From: Planctomycetales bacterium ZRK34
GTDB taxonomy: Bacteria > Planctomycetota > Phycisphaerae > Phycisphaerales > Zrk34
NCBI GenBank assembly: GCA_014873095.1
Contig: CP050848.1
Location: forward strand, 2,539,850 to 2,603,849
Direction: 5' to 3'
DNA: 64,000 bases
The notes under the pieces were generated by a model. It was not told the origin of the DNA and did not search any database. It worked only from the letters and a program-made list of their open reading frames with translations. Shown here one piece after another: positions 20,012-28,316 of the stretch. The stretch's first letter is position 1, and each line of letters opens with the position of its first letter. A program made the position numbers and the translations under genes.

Positions 20012-21664
20012 TTACTTGTTCTCGCGCCAGCGTTGGGCGATGGGCATGCGGCGGCCGAAGCCGAAGGCGCGGCTGGTGATCTTCAGGCCCGGGGGCATCT
20101 GCTTGCGCTTGTATTCGTTGAGGTCGATCATGCGGGCGACCTTGTTGACGATCTCGGCGTCCAGGCCCGTGTCGGCGATGATCTTCGCGGCTGAATCGTG
20201 GCGCTCGATGTAGCGCTCGACGATTTCATCGAGCACGGCGTAGTCCGGCAGGGTGTCCTGATCTTTCTGGTCGGGGCGCAGCTCGGCGCTCGGGGGCTTG
20301 GTGATCGTCGATTCGGGAATGGCCCCCGGAAGTTCGTGTGCGTTGATGTGGCGCGCCAACTCATACACCATCGTTTTGGGCACATCGCTGATGACGGCCA
20401 GACCGCCGGCCATGTCGCCGTAGAGGGTGCAGTAGCCCACGGCGATTTCAGATTTGTTGCCGGTGGTCACGAGCATCGACCCGTGCTGATTGGAATAACC
20501 CATGAGGATGATGCCGCGCAGGCGGGCCTGAATGTTCTGGGCGGTGATGTCGTTGAGGTCGGTGTCGAATGCGGCGGTGAGCATGTGGTCCATGGCCAGG
20601 TGGGCCGGCTCGATGGGGACGGTCATGAACTTCATGCCGAGGTTTTCGGCGAGTCGCTGGGCGTCGGACTTGCTGTGGCCCGAGGAGTAGCGACTGGGCA
20701 TGGCGATGCCGGTGACATTTTCAGGGCCCATCGCGGCGGCGCTGATCGCGGCGACGACGGCTGAGTCGATCCCGCCGCTGAGGCCGACGACCAGTGATTT
20801 GAATCCGCACTTGGCGCAGTAGTCCCGCAGGCCCATCACCAGCGCGGCGTAGACCGAAGCCATCCCGTCGCGCGGCGTGTTCGTGATCGAACCCGGGTCG
20901 GCGTCGAGGTCGACGACGAGCAGGTCTTCTTCGAAATCCTTCGCCTGGGCGATGAGGTTGCCGGCCGCGTCGACAACGCAACTGTTGCCATCGAAGATCA
21001 GCTCGTCGTTGCCGCCGACCTGGTTGACGAACACGACCGGCAGCGCATGCTTTTTCGCAGCGTGTTGAATCAGCTTGCGGCGGAATTCATTCTTGCGAAC
21101 GGCGAACGGCGAGGCGGAGCAGTTGACGAACAGCTTCGCCCCGCGGGCGGCGAGCTGGTCGATCGGGTTGTCGTGATAAAGCTGGCGGCTGACGACGTCC
21201 TGCTGATTCCACAGGTCTTCGCAGATGCTGATGCCCAGGTCGATGCCGTTGACGGAGGTGATGTCGACCGCAGCCCCGGGCTCGAAGTAGCGCAGCTCGT
21301 CGAACACGTCATAGGTCGGCAGCAGGGATTTGTGGCGGGTGTGCACCACCTTGCCGCCGGCGCAGACCGCGGCGCTGTTGTACAGATCGCGCCCCGTCGG
21401 GCTGGGGTTTGACTCGGCGAAACCGATGATGGCGGCGATGTCAGTGCAGGCGGCGGCGATGCGTTCGACGGCCGCGGCGCAGGCCGCGAGCACGGCAGGC
21501 TTGAGCAGCAGATCCTTCGGCGGATAACCCAGCACGCTCATCTCGGGAAAGACGACGAGTTCGGCGCCTTGTTGACGGGCGCGCTCGATGGCGTCCAGGT
21601 GCTTGGCCGTGTTGCCGGCGATGTCGCCGACGGTGGGATTGATCTGTGCCAGGGCGATTCGCAT
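20012..21664 (-). CDS. nadE: Glutamine-dependent NAD+ synthetase
   Basis: 550 aa from ATG 21664; the frame stays open upstream, but that part is antisense to the neighbouring transporter and has no homology-like features. The N-terminal nitrilase-type glutaminase domain has Glu41 (VVFPEMSVLGYPPKDLL), Lys in HTRHKSLLPTYDVFDELRYF and Cys in LFVNCSASPF. The C-terminal ammonia-dependent synthetase domain has the P-loop LVVGLSGGIDSAVVAAI and GYCTLYGDMAGGLAVI. It makes NAD+ from deamido-NAD+, ATP and glutamine in the cytoplasm. It is divergent from the AEC transporter, with under 50 nt between the start codons. Confidence 0.96.
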   Translation of the reverse strand: MRIALAQINPTVGDIAGNTAKHLDAIERARQQGAELVVFPEMSVLGYPPKDLLLKPAVLAACAAAVERIAAACTDIAAIIGFAESNPSPTGRDLYNSAAVCAGGKVVHTRHKSLLPTYDVFDELRYFEPGAAVDITSVNGIDLGISICEDLWNQQDVVSRQLYHDNPIDQLAARGAKLFVNCSASPFAVRKNEFRRKLIQHAAKKHALPVVFVNQVGGNDELIFDGNSCVVDAAGNLIAQAKDFEEDLLVVDLDADPGSITNTPRDGMASVYAALVMGLRDYCAKCGFKSLVVGLSGGIDSAVVAAISAAAMGPENVTGIAMPSRYSSGHSKSDAQRLAENLGMKFMTVPIEPAHLAMDHMLTAAFDTDLNDITAQNIQARLRGIILMGYSNQHGSMLVTTGNKSEIAVGYCTLYGDMAGGLAVISDVPKTMVYELARHINAHELPGAIPESTITKPPSAELRPDQKDQDTLPDYAVLDEIVERYIERHDSAAKIIADTGLDAEIVNKVARMIDLNEYKRKQMPPGLKITSRAFGFGRRMPIAQRWRENK

Positions 21665-21700
21665 GGGGGCATTGTAACGATCTGGAGGCGATACTGTAGG

Positions 21701-22642
21701 ATGTGCCGCATGTTGGAATCGATGCAGCACATACTGATGAGCGTGTTGGCGCCGGTATTGGTGATCGTCGCGATCGGGGCGGTAGTCCAGCGGTGGCGCC
21801 GGATGAATGTCAAGACGCTGGTGCAGTTGAATCTGTACCTGTTCGTGCCGGCGTTTTTGTACGTGCGGATCAGTCAGAGCACACTGAGCTGGACGCACAT
21901 CGGCGGGGCGGCGCTGACGGTGTTCGGCACGATCGCCGTGATGGCGCTGCCGATTTATTACACGCTGCGGACACGCCGCGCAGCGGGCAACACGATCGCG
22001 GCGGTCGTCGTCGGCGGGTTGTTCTTCAACGCGGGCAACTTCGGCATCCCCGTGGCTGAACTCGCCTTCGGCAAGCCCGGCGGCGAGGTGCAGGCGCTGG
22101 TCGTGCTGTTCATGAATACGTCGATCTTTCTGCTGGGTTACGTCGCGCTCGCTCTGGCGCAAGGACACGGGGCCAAAGCGGCGTTGGGTTATTTCAAGCT
22201 GCCGATGATTTACGCGATCACCGCGGCGTTTGCCGTGCGCGAGACGGGTTACGCCCCGCCGGCGTGGGTGACGACGGCGCTGCAGACGATTGCGGGCGGG
22301 ATGGTGCCGGTGGCGCTGGTGACGCTGGGGGCGCAGTTGGTGACGCGGGCGCGCTGGCCGCGTTGGAAGCTGATCGTGCCGGTGATGTCATTGAAGCTGC
22401 TGATCATGCCGGCCGTGACGGCGGCGATCGTGTGGGCGCTGGGGCTGTGGCCCTGGCCCGGGGCGCAGTTGATACTCGCCAGCGCCGGGCCGACGGCGAT
22501 CAACACCTTGCTGTTGACGATCGAACTCGACGGCGACGCGGAGACGGCCGCCGATTGCGTATTCTGGACGACGCTGTTCTGCGGCATCACGGTGACGGTC
22601 GTGCTCAGCGTGTTGCTGGCACTCGGTGGCGGGCCGGTGTAG
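21701..22642 (+). CDS. AEC-family membrane transporter
   Basis: 313 aa from ATG 21701 (MCRMLESMQHI), preceded by TGGAGG at 12 nt; ATG 21710 is an alternative. About ten transmembrane helices in two five-helix halves, with NAGNFGIPVAELAFG (the family's Gly/Asn/Pro motif of helix 4) and a matching SAGPTAINTLLLTIELD near the end. The auxin efflux carrier family (AEC) contains malate, malonate and other organic anion transporters; the substrate is unknown here. A 34-nt dispersed repeat follows the gene. Confidence 0.88.
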   Translation: MCRMLESMQHILMSVLAPVLVIVAIGAVVQRWRRMNVKTLVQLNLYLFVPAFLYVRISQSTLSWTHIGGAALTVFGTIAVMALPIYYTLRTRRAAGNTIAAVVVGGLFFNAGNFGIPVAELAFGKPGGEVQALVVLFMNTSIFLLGYVALALAQGHGAKAALGYFKLPMIYAITAAFAVRETGYAPPAWVTTALQTIAGGMVPVALVTLGAQLVTRARWPRWKLIVPVMSLKLLIMPAVTAAIVWALGLWPWPGAQLILASAGPTAINTLLLTIELDGDAETAADCVFWTTLFCGITVTVVLSVLLALGGGPV

Positions 22643-22683
22643 GTCAACGCGGTGATTTGGGGTTCGCTCGTTGAGATAGAAGA

Positions 22684-22717
22684 CGCGCTCGCCTTTGGCT
22701 CGCGGCTAAACGGGGGG
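22684..22717. repeat. 34-nt dispersed repeat, copy 1
   Basis: On the minus strand this reads CCCCCCGTTTAGCCGCGAG and continues to AGGCGAGCGCG. It matches 31065-31098 at 31 of 34 positions. It sits directly after the stop codon of the GH29 gene, between convergent genes. Confidence 0.75.
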
Positions 22718-22719
22718 TG

Positions 22720-24171
22720 TCAGGGTTCTCGGTAGAGGCCGAACGCGCTGATGGCGGGGCAGACCGGGCCCGAAACGCGCAGGCGGATGTGGTCGGCGGT
22801 GATGGGGGCGTCGCCGCGCCACAGGCGGCGATTGCCGATGGACTGGCCGGTGGCGAAGGTGGTCCACTGGCCGTTGACGAGATAGTCCACCGACCAGTTG
22901 TCGACGCGCTGGCCGAGCTGAATGTACTCGCGGATGTCGACGACGTTGAATGTCACCGCCCGCGGCAGCTTCACGATCAATTCGGCGCTGGTCGCTTCGT
23001 CGTCACAGGTCCAGTACGTGTCGCGATCGTCGTCCAGCACGTTGGCGGGCTCGTAGACGCTGGCGTTGCCGCGCGTGTTGGAGGCGGTGACGGTCGCGCC
23101 CGCGGCGAGGTTGGTCTTGAAGGTCGCATCGATGATGCGGCGGAACGCCTTGAGCGAAGCGACATCGTTTTCATGGATGCGCCCGCGCCGATCCGGCGGC
23201 AGGTTCAGCAGGAACGACGCCCCACGGCCGATCGACTTGTAGTACAGGTCGACGAGGTTTTCCGGGGAGCGAACCTTGTCGTCTTCCTTGGCGTGATAGA
23301 ACCAGCCGGGTCGGATTGAGACGTCACACTCGCCGGGCACCCAATGCGTGCCGGGGCGGTCGCCGTGGTTGAGGCTTTGGCGGTCGGCGTGACCGGGGGC
23401 GGTGCCGTCGCGGTTGAATGTCGCCCAGCAGGGTTCGCCGGCGATGCCTTTTTCGTTGCCGATCCAGCGGATGTCCGGCCCGCCGTCGGAGAAGACCACC
23501 GCATCGGGTTGAAGCTCGCGGACGATCTTCAGCGTGTTGGGCCAGTCGTAATAAGTGAGGTTGTCGATCTTCCGTTTTTCGCGGGCGCCGCCGTAGTACC
23601 CATCGCCGCCGTTGGCGCCGTCCCACCACAGTTCGTAGATGTCGCCGTACTGCGTGAGCAGTTCGCGAAGCTGATTGCGGTAATACGTGATGTAAGCGGG
23701 CGTGCCGTACTCGGCGTGGTTACGATCCCACGGCGAAAGATACACGCCGAACTTGAGCCCCTGCTTGCGGCACTCTTTTTCAATCGCGCCGACGACGTCG
23801 CCTTTACCGTCCATCCACTTGCTGTTTTTAATCGAGTGCTCGGTGTACTGGCTGGGCCAGAGGCAGAACCCATCGTGGTGTTTGGCGGTGAGGATCAGTC
23901 CTTTCATGCCGGACATCTTCGCGGCGGAGACGATTTGCTCGGCGGAAAAATCGGTGGGGTTGAACACGTCCTCACCTTCGTCGCCGTAGCCCCACTCTTT
24001 ATCCGTGAACGTGTTCACGGTGAAGTGCAGGAACCCGTAAAACTCGAGTTGATGCCACTTGAGCTGGCGTTCGCTGGGCGTCGGGCCGTACGCAGCCGGC
24101 GGGGGCACGATCAGCGAATTGCAGGCGGTCAACGACGACAGCAGGCAGACGGCAGCGATGAGGCGCTTCAT
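22720..24171 (-). CDS. GH29 alpha-L-fucosidase with C-terminal F5/8C-like domain, lipoprotein
   Basis: 483 aa with a lipobox (LLSSLTAC at about 10-17). The GH29 fold begins at RQLKWHQLEFYGFLHFTVNT and contains the conserved TAKHHDGFCLWPS, YLSPWDRN and, at about residue 183, the nucleophile Asp in YELWWDGANGG. This WWDG form is seen in the group acting on alpha-1,3/1,4-linked fucose. Residues about 345-480 (AAGATVTASNTRGNASVYEP onward) form an F5/8-type discoidin domain that usually binds carbohydrate. It would release L-fucose from glycans outside the cytoplasm. It is downstream of the HEAT-repeat gene on the same strand, 83 nt away. Confidence 0.93.
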   Translation of the reverse strand: MKRLIAAVCLLSSLTACNSLIVPPPAAYGPTPSERQLKWHQLEFYGFLHFTVNTFTDKEWGYGDEGEDVFNPTDFSAEQIVSAAKMSGMKGLILTAKHHDGFCLWPSQYTEHSIKNSKWMDGKGDVVGAIEKECRKQGLKFGVYLSPWDRNHAEYGTPAYITYYRNQLRELLTQYGDIYELWWDGANGGDGYYGGAREKRKIDNLTYYDWPNTLKIVRELQPDAVVFSDGGPDIRWIGNEKGIAGEPCWATFNRDGTAPGHADRQSLNHGDRPGTHWVPGECDVSIRPGWFYHAKEDDKVRSPENLVDLYYKSIGRGASFLLNLPPDRRGRIHENDVASLKAFRRIIDATFKTNLAAGATVTASNTRGNASVYEPANVLDDDRDTYWTCDDEATSAELIVKLPRAVTFNVVDIREYIQLGQRVDNWSVDYLVNGQWTTFATGQSIGNRRLWRGDAPITADHIRLRVSGPVCPAISAFGLYREP

Positions 24172-24254
24172 GTTTTGGTTCCTCTTATGACGGATAAACA
24201 GCGTGCGGTCAGGTTAGATCGACGCTGCAGCCGACGCAAGCATTGCTCGGGGCA

Positions 24255-25187
24255 TCACCGCAAAGGCACATGCGGCATGCCGCGCGGCCAGTCGAAGGGA
24301 TAGCGATACAACGCGGCGGGATCGAATTGGTAAACCGGGTCGTAGCAGAAATCACACAGGCGGTAGCGCCGCTGACGATCGCGAAGCTGCGGGGCGGTCA
24401 GCGGCGGCTGGCGCAGGTCCAGCAGAATCAACTCGACGATGCGTCGCTGCTGCGCGTCGGCTGACCGCAGCGCCGATTCGAGATACGGCACAACCGTCGG
24501 CCCGAGTCGATACAACGCCGGGGCGGCGAGCAGGGCGTCGGAAACCAGGTCGTTGTCACGCAGGTGCGGCAGCAGAATGGCAGCGATCTCGTCGACATAC
24601 GACGCGCGACCCGCCCAGCCGAGCAGACACGCCGCGAGAAACTGCTGCTGACCATCGTCGCTGTACAGGGCCTCGGCCAACAGCGGCTCGGCGAGGTGGA
24701 TGTGGCCGATCAGATACTCGGTGCCGTTGCGGGCATTGAACGTGAAGCTCGAGCGCAACTCGTCGGCCTCGCGACCGCGCGGCACGTTGTCATCGCGCAG
24801 CCCTTCAACGACGACGCGCAGCATCGCCGGCGTCGGCTGAATCATCACCGGGTCGTCGCGCCACCCGTGACCGAGATTGATCAGAATGTCGGCGGCCATG
24901 TGGCGCTGCTGGTGATCATCGGCTTCGAGAGCGCCCTTGAGCGGACCGACCGCCGCCCGGCCCAGTGCGAGCAGGCTGTCGCAGGCGAGCCGGGCGTTGT
25001 CGTGATCGTCATCGCGGCGCAGCTCGCCGATCAGCGCATCGATTTGCTTCTGTATCGTCAGATCCACCGGGGCGGCAGGCTCGGCCCCAAGGCGCGCCAG
25101 CACCATCGGCACCGCCAGCAGCACCGCAAACCACACATTGATCCGACGTCGTCGCACTGGCGCCCTCCATGGCGCAACAAGGGTCAT
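24255..25187 (-). CDS. HEAT-repeat exported protein
   Basis: 310 aa. The N-terminal 40 residues carry an Arg-rich stretch (RRRR) and a hydrophobic segment (WFAVLLAVPMVLARLG), so export or anchoring is likely. The rest is helical, with repeats of the type LACDSLLALGRAAVGPLKGA, HMAADILINLGHGW and FLAACLLGWAG, characteristic of HEAT scaffolds. There are no enzyme motifs. It probably mediates protein contacts at the envelope. It is upstream of the fucosidase gene on the same strand and may be co-transcribed. The start is the first ATG; no strong ribosome site is visible. Confidence 0.65.
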   Translation of the reverse strand: MTLVAPWRAPVRRRRINVWFAVLLAVPMVLARLGAEPAAPVDLTIQKQIDALIGELRRDDDHDNARLACDSLLALGRAAVGPLKGALEADDHQQRHMAADILINLGHGWRDDPVMIQPTPAMLRVVVEGLRDDNVPRGREADELRSSFTFNARNGTEYLIGHIHLAEPLLAEALYSDDGQQQFLAACLLGWAGRASYVDEIAAILLPHLRDNDLVSDALLAAPALYRLGPTVVPYLESALRSADAQQRRIVELILLDLRQPPLTAPQLRDRQRRYRLCDFCYDPVYQFDPAALYRYPFDWPRGMPHVPLR

Positions 25188-25562
25188 CAGGCCTCCAGGC
25201 CCGCACCAGTCATCATCGGCAGATTCGCCCTTTGCAGTCGAATAATGCGTTTCTGGGCCGATTCATATGGCTGTTCGTACGTTTGTGCAAAATTTGCAGT
25301 TTCGGGGCTGGACAACCGACGATAGATAAAATACGCATACGTACTAAATGCTGCCGGTCGGATTTCCAGGGAACTGGGTATTCCGGTATTCGGGTAGTCC
25401 GTTTGTGTGGGGCTCGACTGGGGTGGAGGGGATGAAACGATGATCAGTTTCGGGAGCGGTTGGGGTACATCCGCGGGATGTCGAATCATGGGGTGAGGCT
25501 ACGCGCTGGCGGGGGCGCTAGGATGACAAACTTCACATTTGTCAGTTGATGGAGCGTGTCAC
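25188..25562. promoter_or_regulatory. 375-nt divergent intergenic region
   Basis: It separates the HEAT gene (minus) and the sulfatase (plus). There is no credible gene. Two sites resemble the GTAC-N4-GTAC operator described at 27532: GTACGTTTGTGC at 25277-25288 (one mismatch) and a looser ATACGCATACGTAC at 25331-25344. A GGAG at about 25548 serves as the sulfatase ribosome site. Confidence 0.4.
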
Positions 25563-26882
25563 ATGATTCGAGTGGTGTTGCTGGTTGGGTTGTTGGCAGC
25601 AGGCGGGTTCGGCGGGTGGTCGCAAGCCCGCGCCGCGGACAAGCCGAATGTCGTGTTCATCGTCGCCGACGATCTCGGGCTCGAGTGCGTGCAGGCCTAC
25701 GGCGGGCTCAGCTACAGAACGCCGAACCTCGACAAACTCGCCGCGACCGGCATGCGCTTCACCCACTGCTTTTCCAATCCCCTGTGTTCACCGTCGCGCG
25801 GCGAGTTGCTGACCGGTCGCTACCCGCTGCACAACGGCATTCCCCGCGTCATCTACGACTTCAAAAACCACCGCGAATTCCTCGACCCGCAGAAGGAAGT
25901 CACCTTCGCCAAGCTGCTCAAGCAGAACGGTTACGCCACCGCCATTGCCGGCAAGTGGCAGCTTTCGTTTCTGCACGAGCGCGACACCATCCGCGATCAC
26001 GGGTTCGACGAATACCAGTGCTGGCAGATCTTTTACGAAGGCGACAAGACCTCACGCTATGCCAATCCGACGATGCGTGAGAATGGCAAGGTCCGCCACA
26101 AGATGGTCGGACGCTATGGCCCGGATGAAAACCTTGCCTTCCTGATCGACTTCATCAAGCGCCATCGTGATCAGCCGTTCTGCGTGTACTACACCTGTCT
26201 GCTGCCGCATTATCCGTGGGAGCCGACGCCCGACAGCGGGGTGCCGCTGAAACCCGCCGCCGACGGGGCTGGCAACAAGGATCGCTACTTCCCTGACATG
26301 GTCGCCTACCTCGACAAACAGGTCGGGCAGATGGTCGCGGCGCTCGATGAGATGGGTCTGCGTGAAAACACGCTCGTGCTCTTCGTCGGCGACAACGGCA
26401 CCGACCAGCGCATCATCTCCAAGTGGACCGACGGCCAGGTCACCCGCAATGTGCACGGCGGCAAGGGCTCCATGACCGACGCCGGCACGCGCGTGCCGCT
26501 GATCGCCAACTGGCCCGGCGTGATCGAACCCGGCCGCGTGACCGATCAGCTTGTCGACTTCTCCGACCTGCTGCCGACGATCGTCGAAGTCACCGGCTCA
26601 GGCGCCTCGCCGAACCCGATCAACGGCATCAGCTTCCTGCCGACGCTGCGCGGTCAGCCCATGACCGGCCGCTCGTGGGTCCACATCCAGGACCACGACA
26701 AACGCCAGGTCCGCAACCGCGACTACATCTACAACACCCACCACCGCCTGCGCCCCGTCGTCGAGATCGGCCAGAAGCGCGCCAAGGCCTACAACTCGGA
26801 ACTGACCCCCGAGCAAGCCGCCGCCCGCGACCAGCTCAAAGCCGCCCTGCAGACCGCCGCCGATTTCAAAGGCCCGCGGTGA
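25563..26882 (+). CDS. Secreted type I sulfatase
   Basis: 439 aa from ATG 25563, with a signal peptide ending SQARAADK. The sulfatase motifs are PNVVFIVADDLGLECVQAYG (calcium-binding Asp pair) and LCSPSRGELLTGRY at about residues 73-86. Within it, C-S-P-S-R is the formylglycine signature, so the Cys must be modified by a sulfatase-maturing enzyme not encoded here. VLFVGDNGTDQ holds the later metal ligands Asp and Asn. At 439 aa it is of the short secreted type. It removes sulfate esters from polysaccharides or glycans, in keeping with the fucosidase two genes away; the two may act on sulfated fucans. Confidence 0.93.
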   Translation: MIRVVLLVGLLAAGGFGGWSQARAADKPNVVFIVADDLGLECVQAYGGLSYRTPNLDKLAATGMRFTHCFSNPLCSPSRGELLTGRYPLHNGIPRVIYDFKNHREFLDPQKEVTFAKLLKQNGYATAIAGKWQLSFLHERDTIRDHGFDEYQCWQIFYEGDKTSRYANPTMRENGKVRHKMVGRYGPDENLAFLIDFIKRHRDQPFCVYYTCLLPHYPWEPTPDSGVPLKPAADGAGNKDRYFPDMVAYLDKQVGQMVAALDEMGLRENTLVLFVGDNGTDQRIISKWTDGQVTRNVHGGKGSMTDAGTRVPLIANWPGVIEPGRVTDQLVDFSDLLPTIVEVTGSGASPNPINGISFLPTLRGQPMTGRSWVHIQDHDKRQVRNRDYIYNTHHRLRPVVEIGQKRAKAYNSELTPEQAAARDQLKAALQTAADFKGPR

Positions 26883-26887
26883 GGATG

Positions 26888-27024
26888 AACCACCAAGGCG
26901 CGACCCATGAGAAGAGTTGACAGGATAACAGGATGATCTGGAATCAAAGACCCCAGCCATCAATATCCTGTTGAATCCTGTAATCCCGTCAAAACGTCTT
27001 TCTTTCTTGGCGTCCTTGGCGGTT
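26888..27024. repeat. Imperfect inverted repeat at convergent gene ends
   Basis: Left arm: AACCACCAAGG at 26888-26898, then TTGACAGGATAACAGGAT at about 26917-26934. Right arm: ATCCTGTAATCCCGTCAA at about 26975-26992, then CCTTGGCGGTT at 27014-27024. The second pair of arms matches at 16 of 18 positions. It lies between the convergent stop codons at 26882 and 27032. Confidence 0.6.
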
Positions 27025-27031
27025 GAATCTT

Positions 27032-27448
27032 CTATTCCCCCATCACGGTGACGACCACGGTGCGCGTGCGGGGTTTGACGTCCAACTCGATGTGAAACAC
27101 CTGCTGCCAGGTGCCGAGGTTTGGGATGCCGCCCGTGATCGGCAGCGTCAGTGACTGACCCAGCCAGGTTGATTGCAGATGGGAATGACCGTTGCCGTCG
27201 TGCCAGGTCTGTTCGTGGCCGTAGCTGCGCGACGGGGGGATCAGGCGGTCCAGCAGGGCGGGCAGGTCGTCGATAAGCCCGGGCTCGTACTCGATGCACC
27301 CGATCGAGCCGGTCGACCCGACGTTGGAGATATTCACGGTGCCGACGGCGATCTCCGACTCGCGGACGATCCCGGCGATCTGGCCGGTCAGGTCGTGCAT
27401 CTGCCCGTGGCGAACGGTTTTGAGCGTCAAAGTCTGCTGATGAACCAT
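27032..27448 (-). CDS. YjbQ/UPF0047 family protein
   Basis: 138 aa from ATG 27448; the frame continues upstream into non-coding promoter sequence, so this start (MVHQQTLTLKT) is chosen. The family signature is in the second half: HDGNGHSHLQSTWLGQSLTL followed by GGIPNLGTWQQVFHIELD and RTRTVVVTVMG. The first half has NISNVGSTGSIGCIEYEPG. YjbQ proteins are small homotrimeric proteins; some rescue thiamin phosphate synthase mutants in E. coli, but the physiological role is unsettled. It is divergent from the PEP-CTERM pair. Confidence 0.93.
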   Translation of the reverse strand: MVHQQTLTLKTVRHGQMHDLTGQIAGIVRESEIAVGTVNISNVGSTGSIGCIEYEPGLIDDLPALLDRLIPPSRSYGHEQTWHDGNGHSHLQSTWLGQSLTLPITGGIPNLGTWQQVFHIELDVKPRTRTVVVTVMGE

Positions 27449-27494
27449 GCGGGCATCATAACCGTCCGCCGGCGGGATCGGTCCGAAAAAAAGC

Positions 27495-27522
27495 TTGACA
27501 GGGGGACAAAAACAGATATTTT
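27495..27522 (+). promoter_or_regulatory. Promoter of first PEP-CTERM gene
   Basis: -35 TTGACA (27495-27500), 16-nt spacer, -10 TATTTT (27517-27522). The same spacing and nearly the same boxes precede the second PEP-CTERM gene at 28229-28256. Confidence 0.7.
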
Positions 27523-27531
27523 TGTATGTTA

Positions 27532-27543
27532 GTACAGTTGTAC
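27532..27543. promoter_or_regulatory. GTACAGTTGTAC operator, copy 1
   Basis: A GTAC-N4-GTAC dyad is centred 20.5 nt after the first base of the -10 box, overlapping the expected transcription start. A longer inverted pair TATTTTTGTA/TACAAAAATA (27517-27526 and 27541-27550) surrounds it. Copies at 28264-28279 and 32353-32364 precede the other PEP-CTERM genes. Confidence 0.6.
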
Positions 27544-27581
27544 AAAAATACTCCGGTGTCTTTTGAATCATGGAGATCCTG

Positions 27582-28232
27582 ATGATGAAGTGCTCACGAA
27601 TTTTGAGTCTCGCGGTGGTAGTTGCGCTTTTTGCGATGGGCTCGGCGTCGCAGGCGACGATGTTGGCCAACGGTGATTTTGAATTGCCGGGCGGCGTGTC
27701 GAACTGGTCGACGATTTATTCGGTCGACAGCACGTCGCTGACGGGTTGGACGGTGACCTCCGGGTCGGTCGACCTGGTGGGGCCGAGCCACTGGACCGCC
27801 GCCTCGGGCAGCCTGTGCGTCGACCTCAACGGCGTCCAACCCGGCGTGCTCAGCCAGACTTTCGACACCCTGGCCGGTCAGGCCTACCGCGTGACTTTCG
27901 CCATGGCTGCCAATACCGACGGCCCTTTTGGTGATTTCACGATGAGCGTCTCCGCGGCCGGTTCAAGCCAGAACTTCACCTTCACTCGAACATCCGCCCA
28001 CACCGATCACGACATGGGCTGGACCTACAAAACCTTCGACTTCATCGCCTCGCTCGGCACCGACCAGACGACCCTGACGTTCGCCAGCATCTCGACGCCG
28101 GAACTGGCCTCGGGCCCGGTGATCGATGACGTGTCGGTGGCGGAGACCACCCTGACCCCGGAGCCGGCCACGCTCGGCATGTTGAGCCTCGGGGTGCTGA
28201 TGCTGAGGCGCCGTCGGGCACAAAAGAGTTGA
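27582..28232 (+). CDS. PEP-CTERM surface protein, choice-of-anchor C/DUF642-like
   Basis: 216 aa from ATG 27582 (GGAG 8 nt upstream); ATGs at 27570 and 27585 are possible. There is a signal peptide, then NGDFELPGG and WTVTSGSVDLVGPSHWTAAS, then SQTFDTLAGQAYRVTFAMAA and TLTFASISTPE, the pattern of the choice-of-anchor C / DUF642-like beta-sandwich. The tail is a PEP-CTERM sorting signal: TPEPATLGMLSLGVLMLRRR. An exosortase elsewhere in the genome should cut it and deliver the protein to the surface or an extracellular matrix. The next gene is a paralogue, so the pair is a tandem duplication. Confidence 0.88.
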   Translation: MMKCSRILSLAVVVALFAMGSASQATMLANGDFELPGGVSNWSTIYSVDSTSLTGWTVTSGSVDLVGPSHWTAASGSLCVDLNGVQPGVLSQTFDTLAGQAYRVTFAMAANTDGPFGDFTMSVSAAGSSQNFTFTRTSAHTDHDMGWTYKTFDFIASLGTDQTTLTFASISTPELASGPVIDDVSVAETTLTPEPATLGMLSLGVLMLRRRRAQKS

Positions 28233-28256
28233 CGGGGGTGATAATTGTGATATTCT
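28229..28256 (+). promoter_or_regulatory. Promoter of second PEP-CTERM gene
   Basis: -35 TTGACG (28229-28234), 16-nt spacer, -10 TATTCT (28251-28256). The -35 box overlaps the stop codon of the preceding gene. Confidence 0.68.
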
Positions 28257-28263
28257 GATATTG

Positions 28264-28279
28264 TTGTACAATTGTACAA
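28264..28279. promoter_or_regulatory. TTGTACAATTGTACAA operator, copy 2
   Basis: A perfect 16-nt palindrome whose centre is exactly 20.5 nt after the first base of the -10 box, as in copy 1. It ends 37 nt before the start codon. Confidence 0.65.
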
Positions 28280-28316
28280 TAAATTGCTAACCGTCTTTTG
28301 TCACAGGAGATAAGGT

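Noticed and set aside
21665..22168. N-terminal extension of NadE upstream of ATG 21664
   Set aside because: The 168 extra residues are antisense to the AEC transporter, Arg/His/Gln-rich, and unlike the nitrilase domain start, which is complete from MRIALAQINP.
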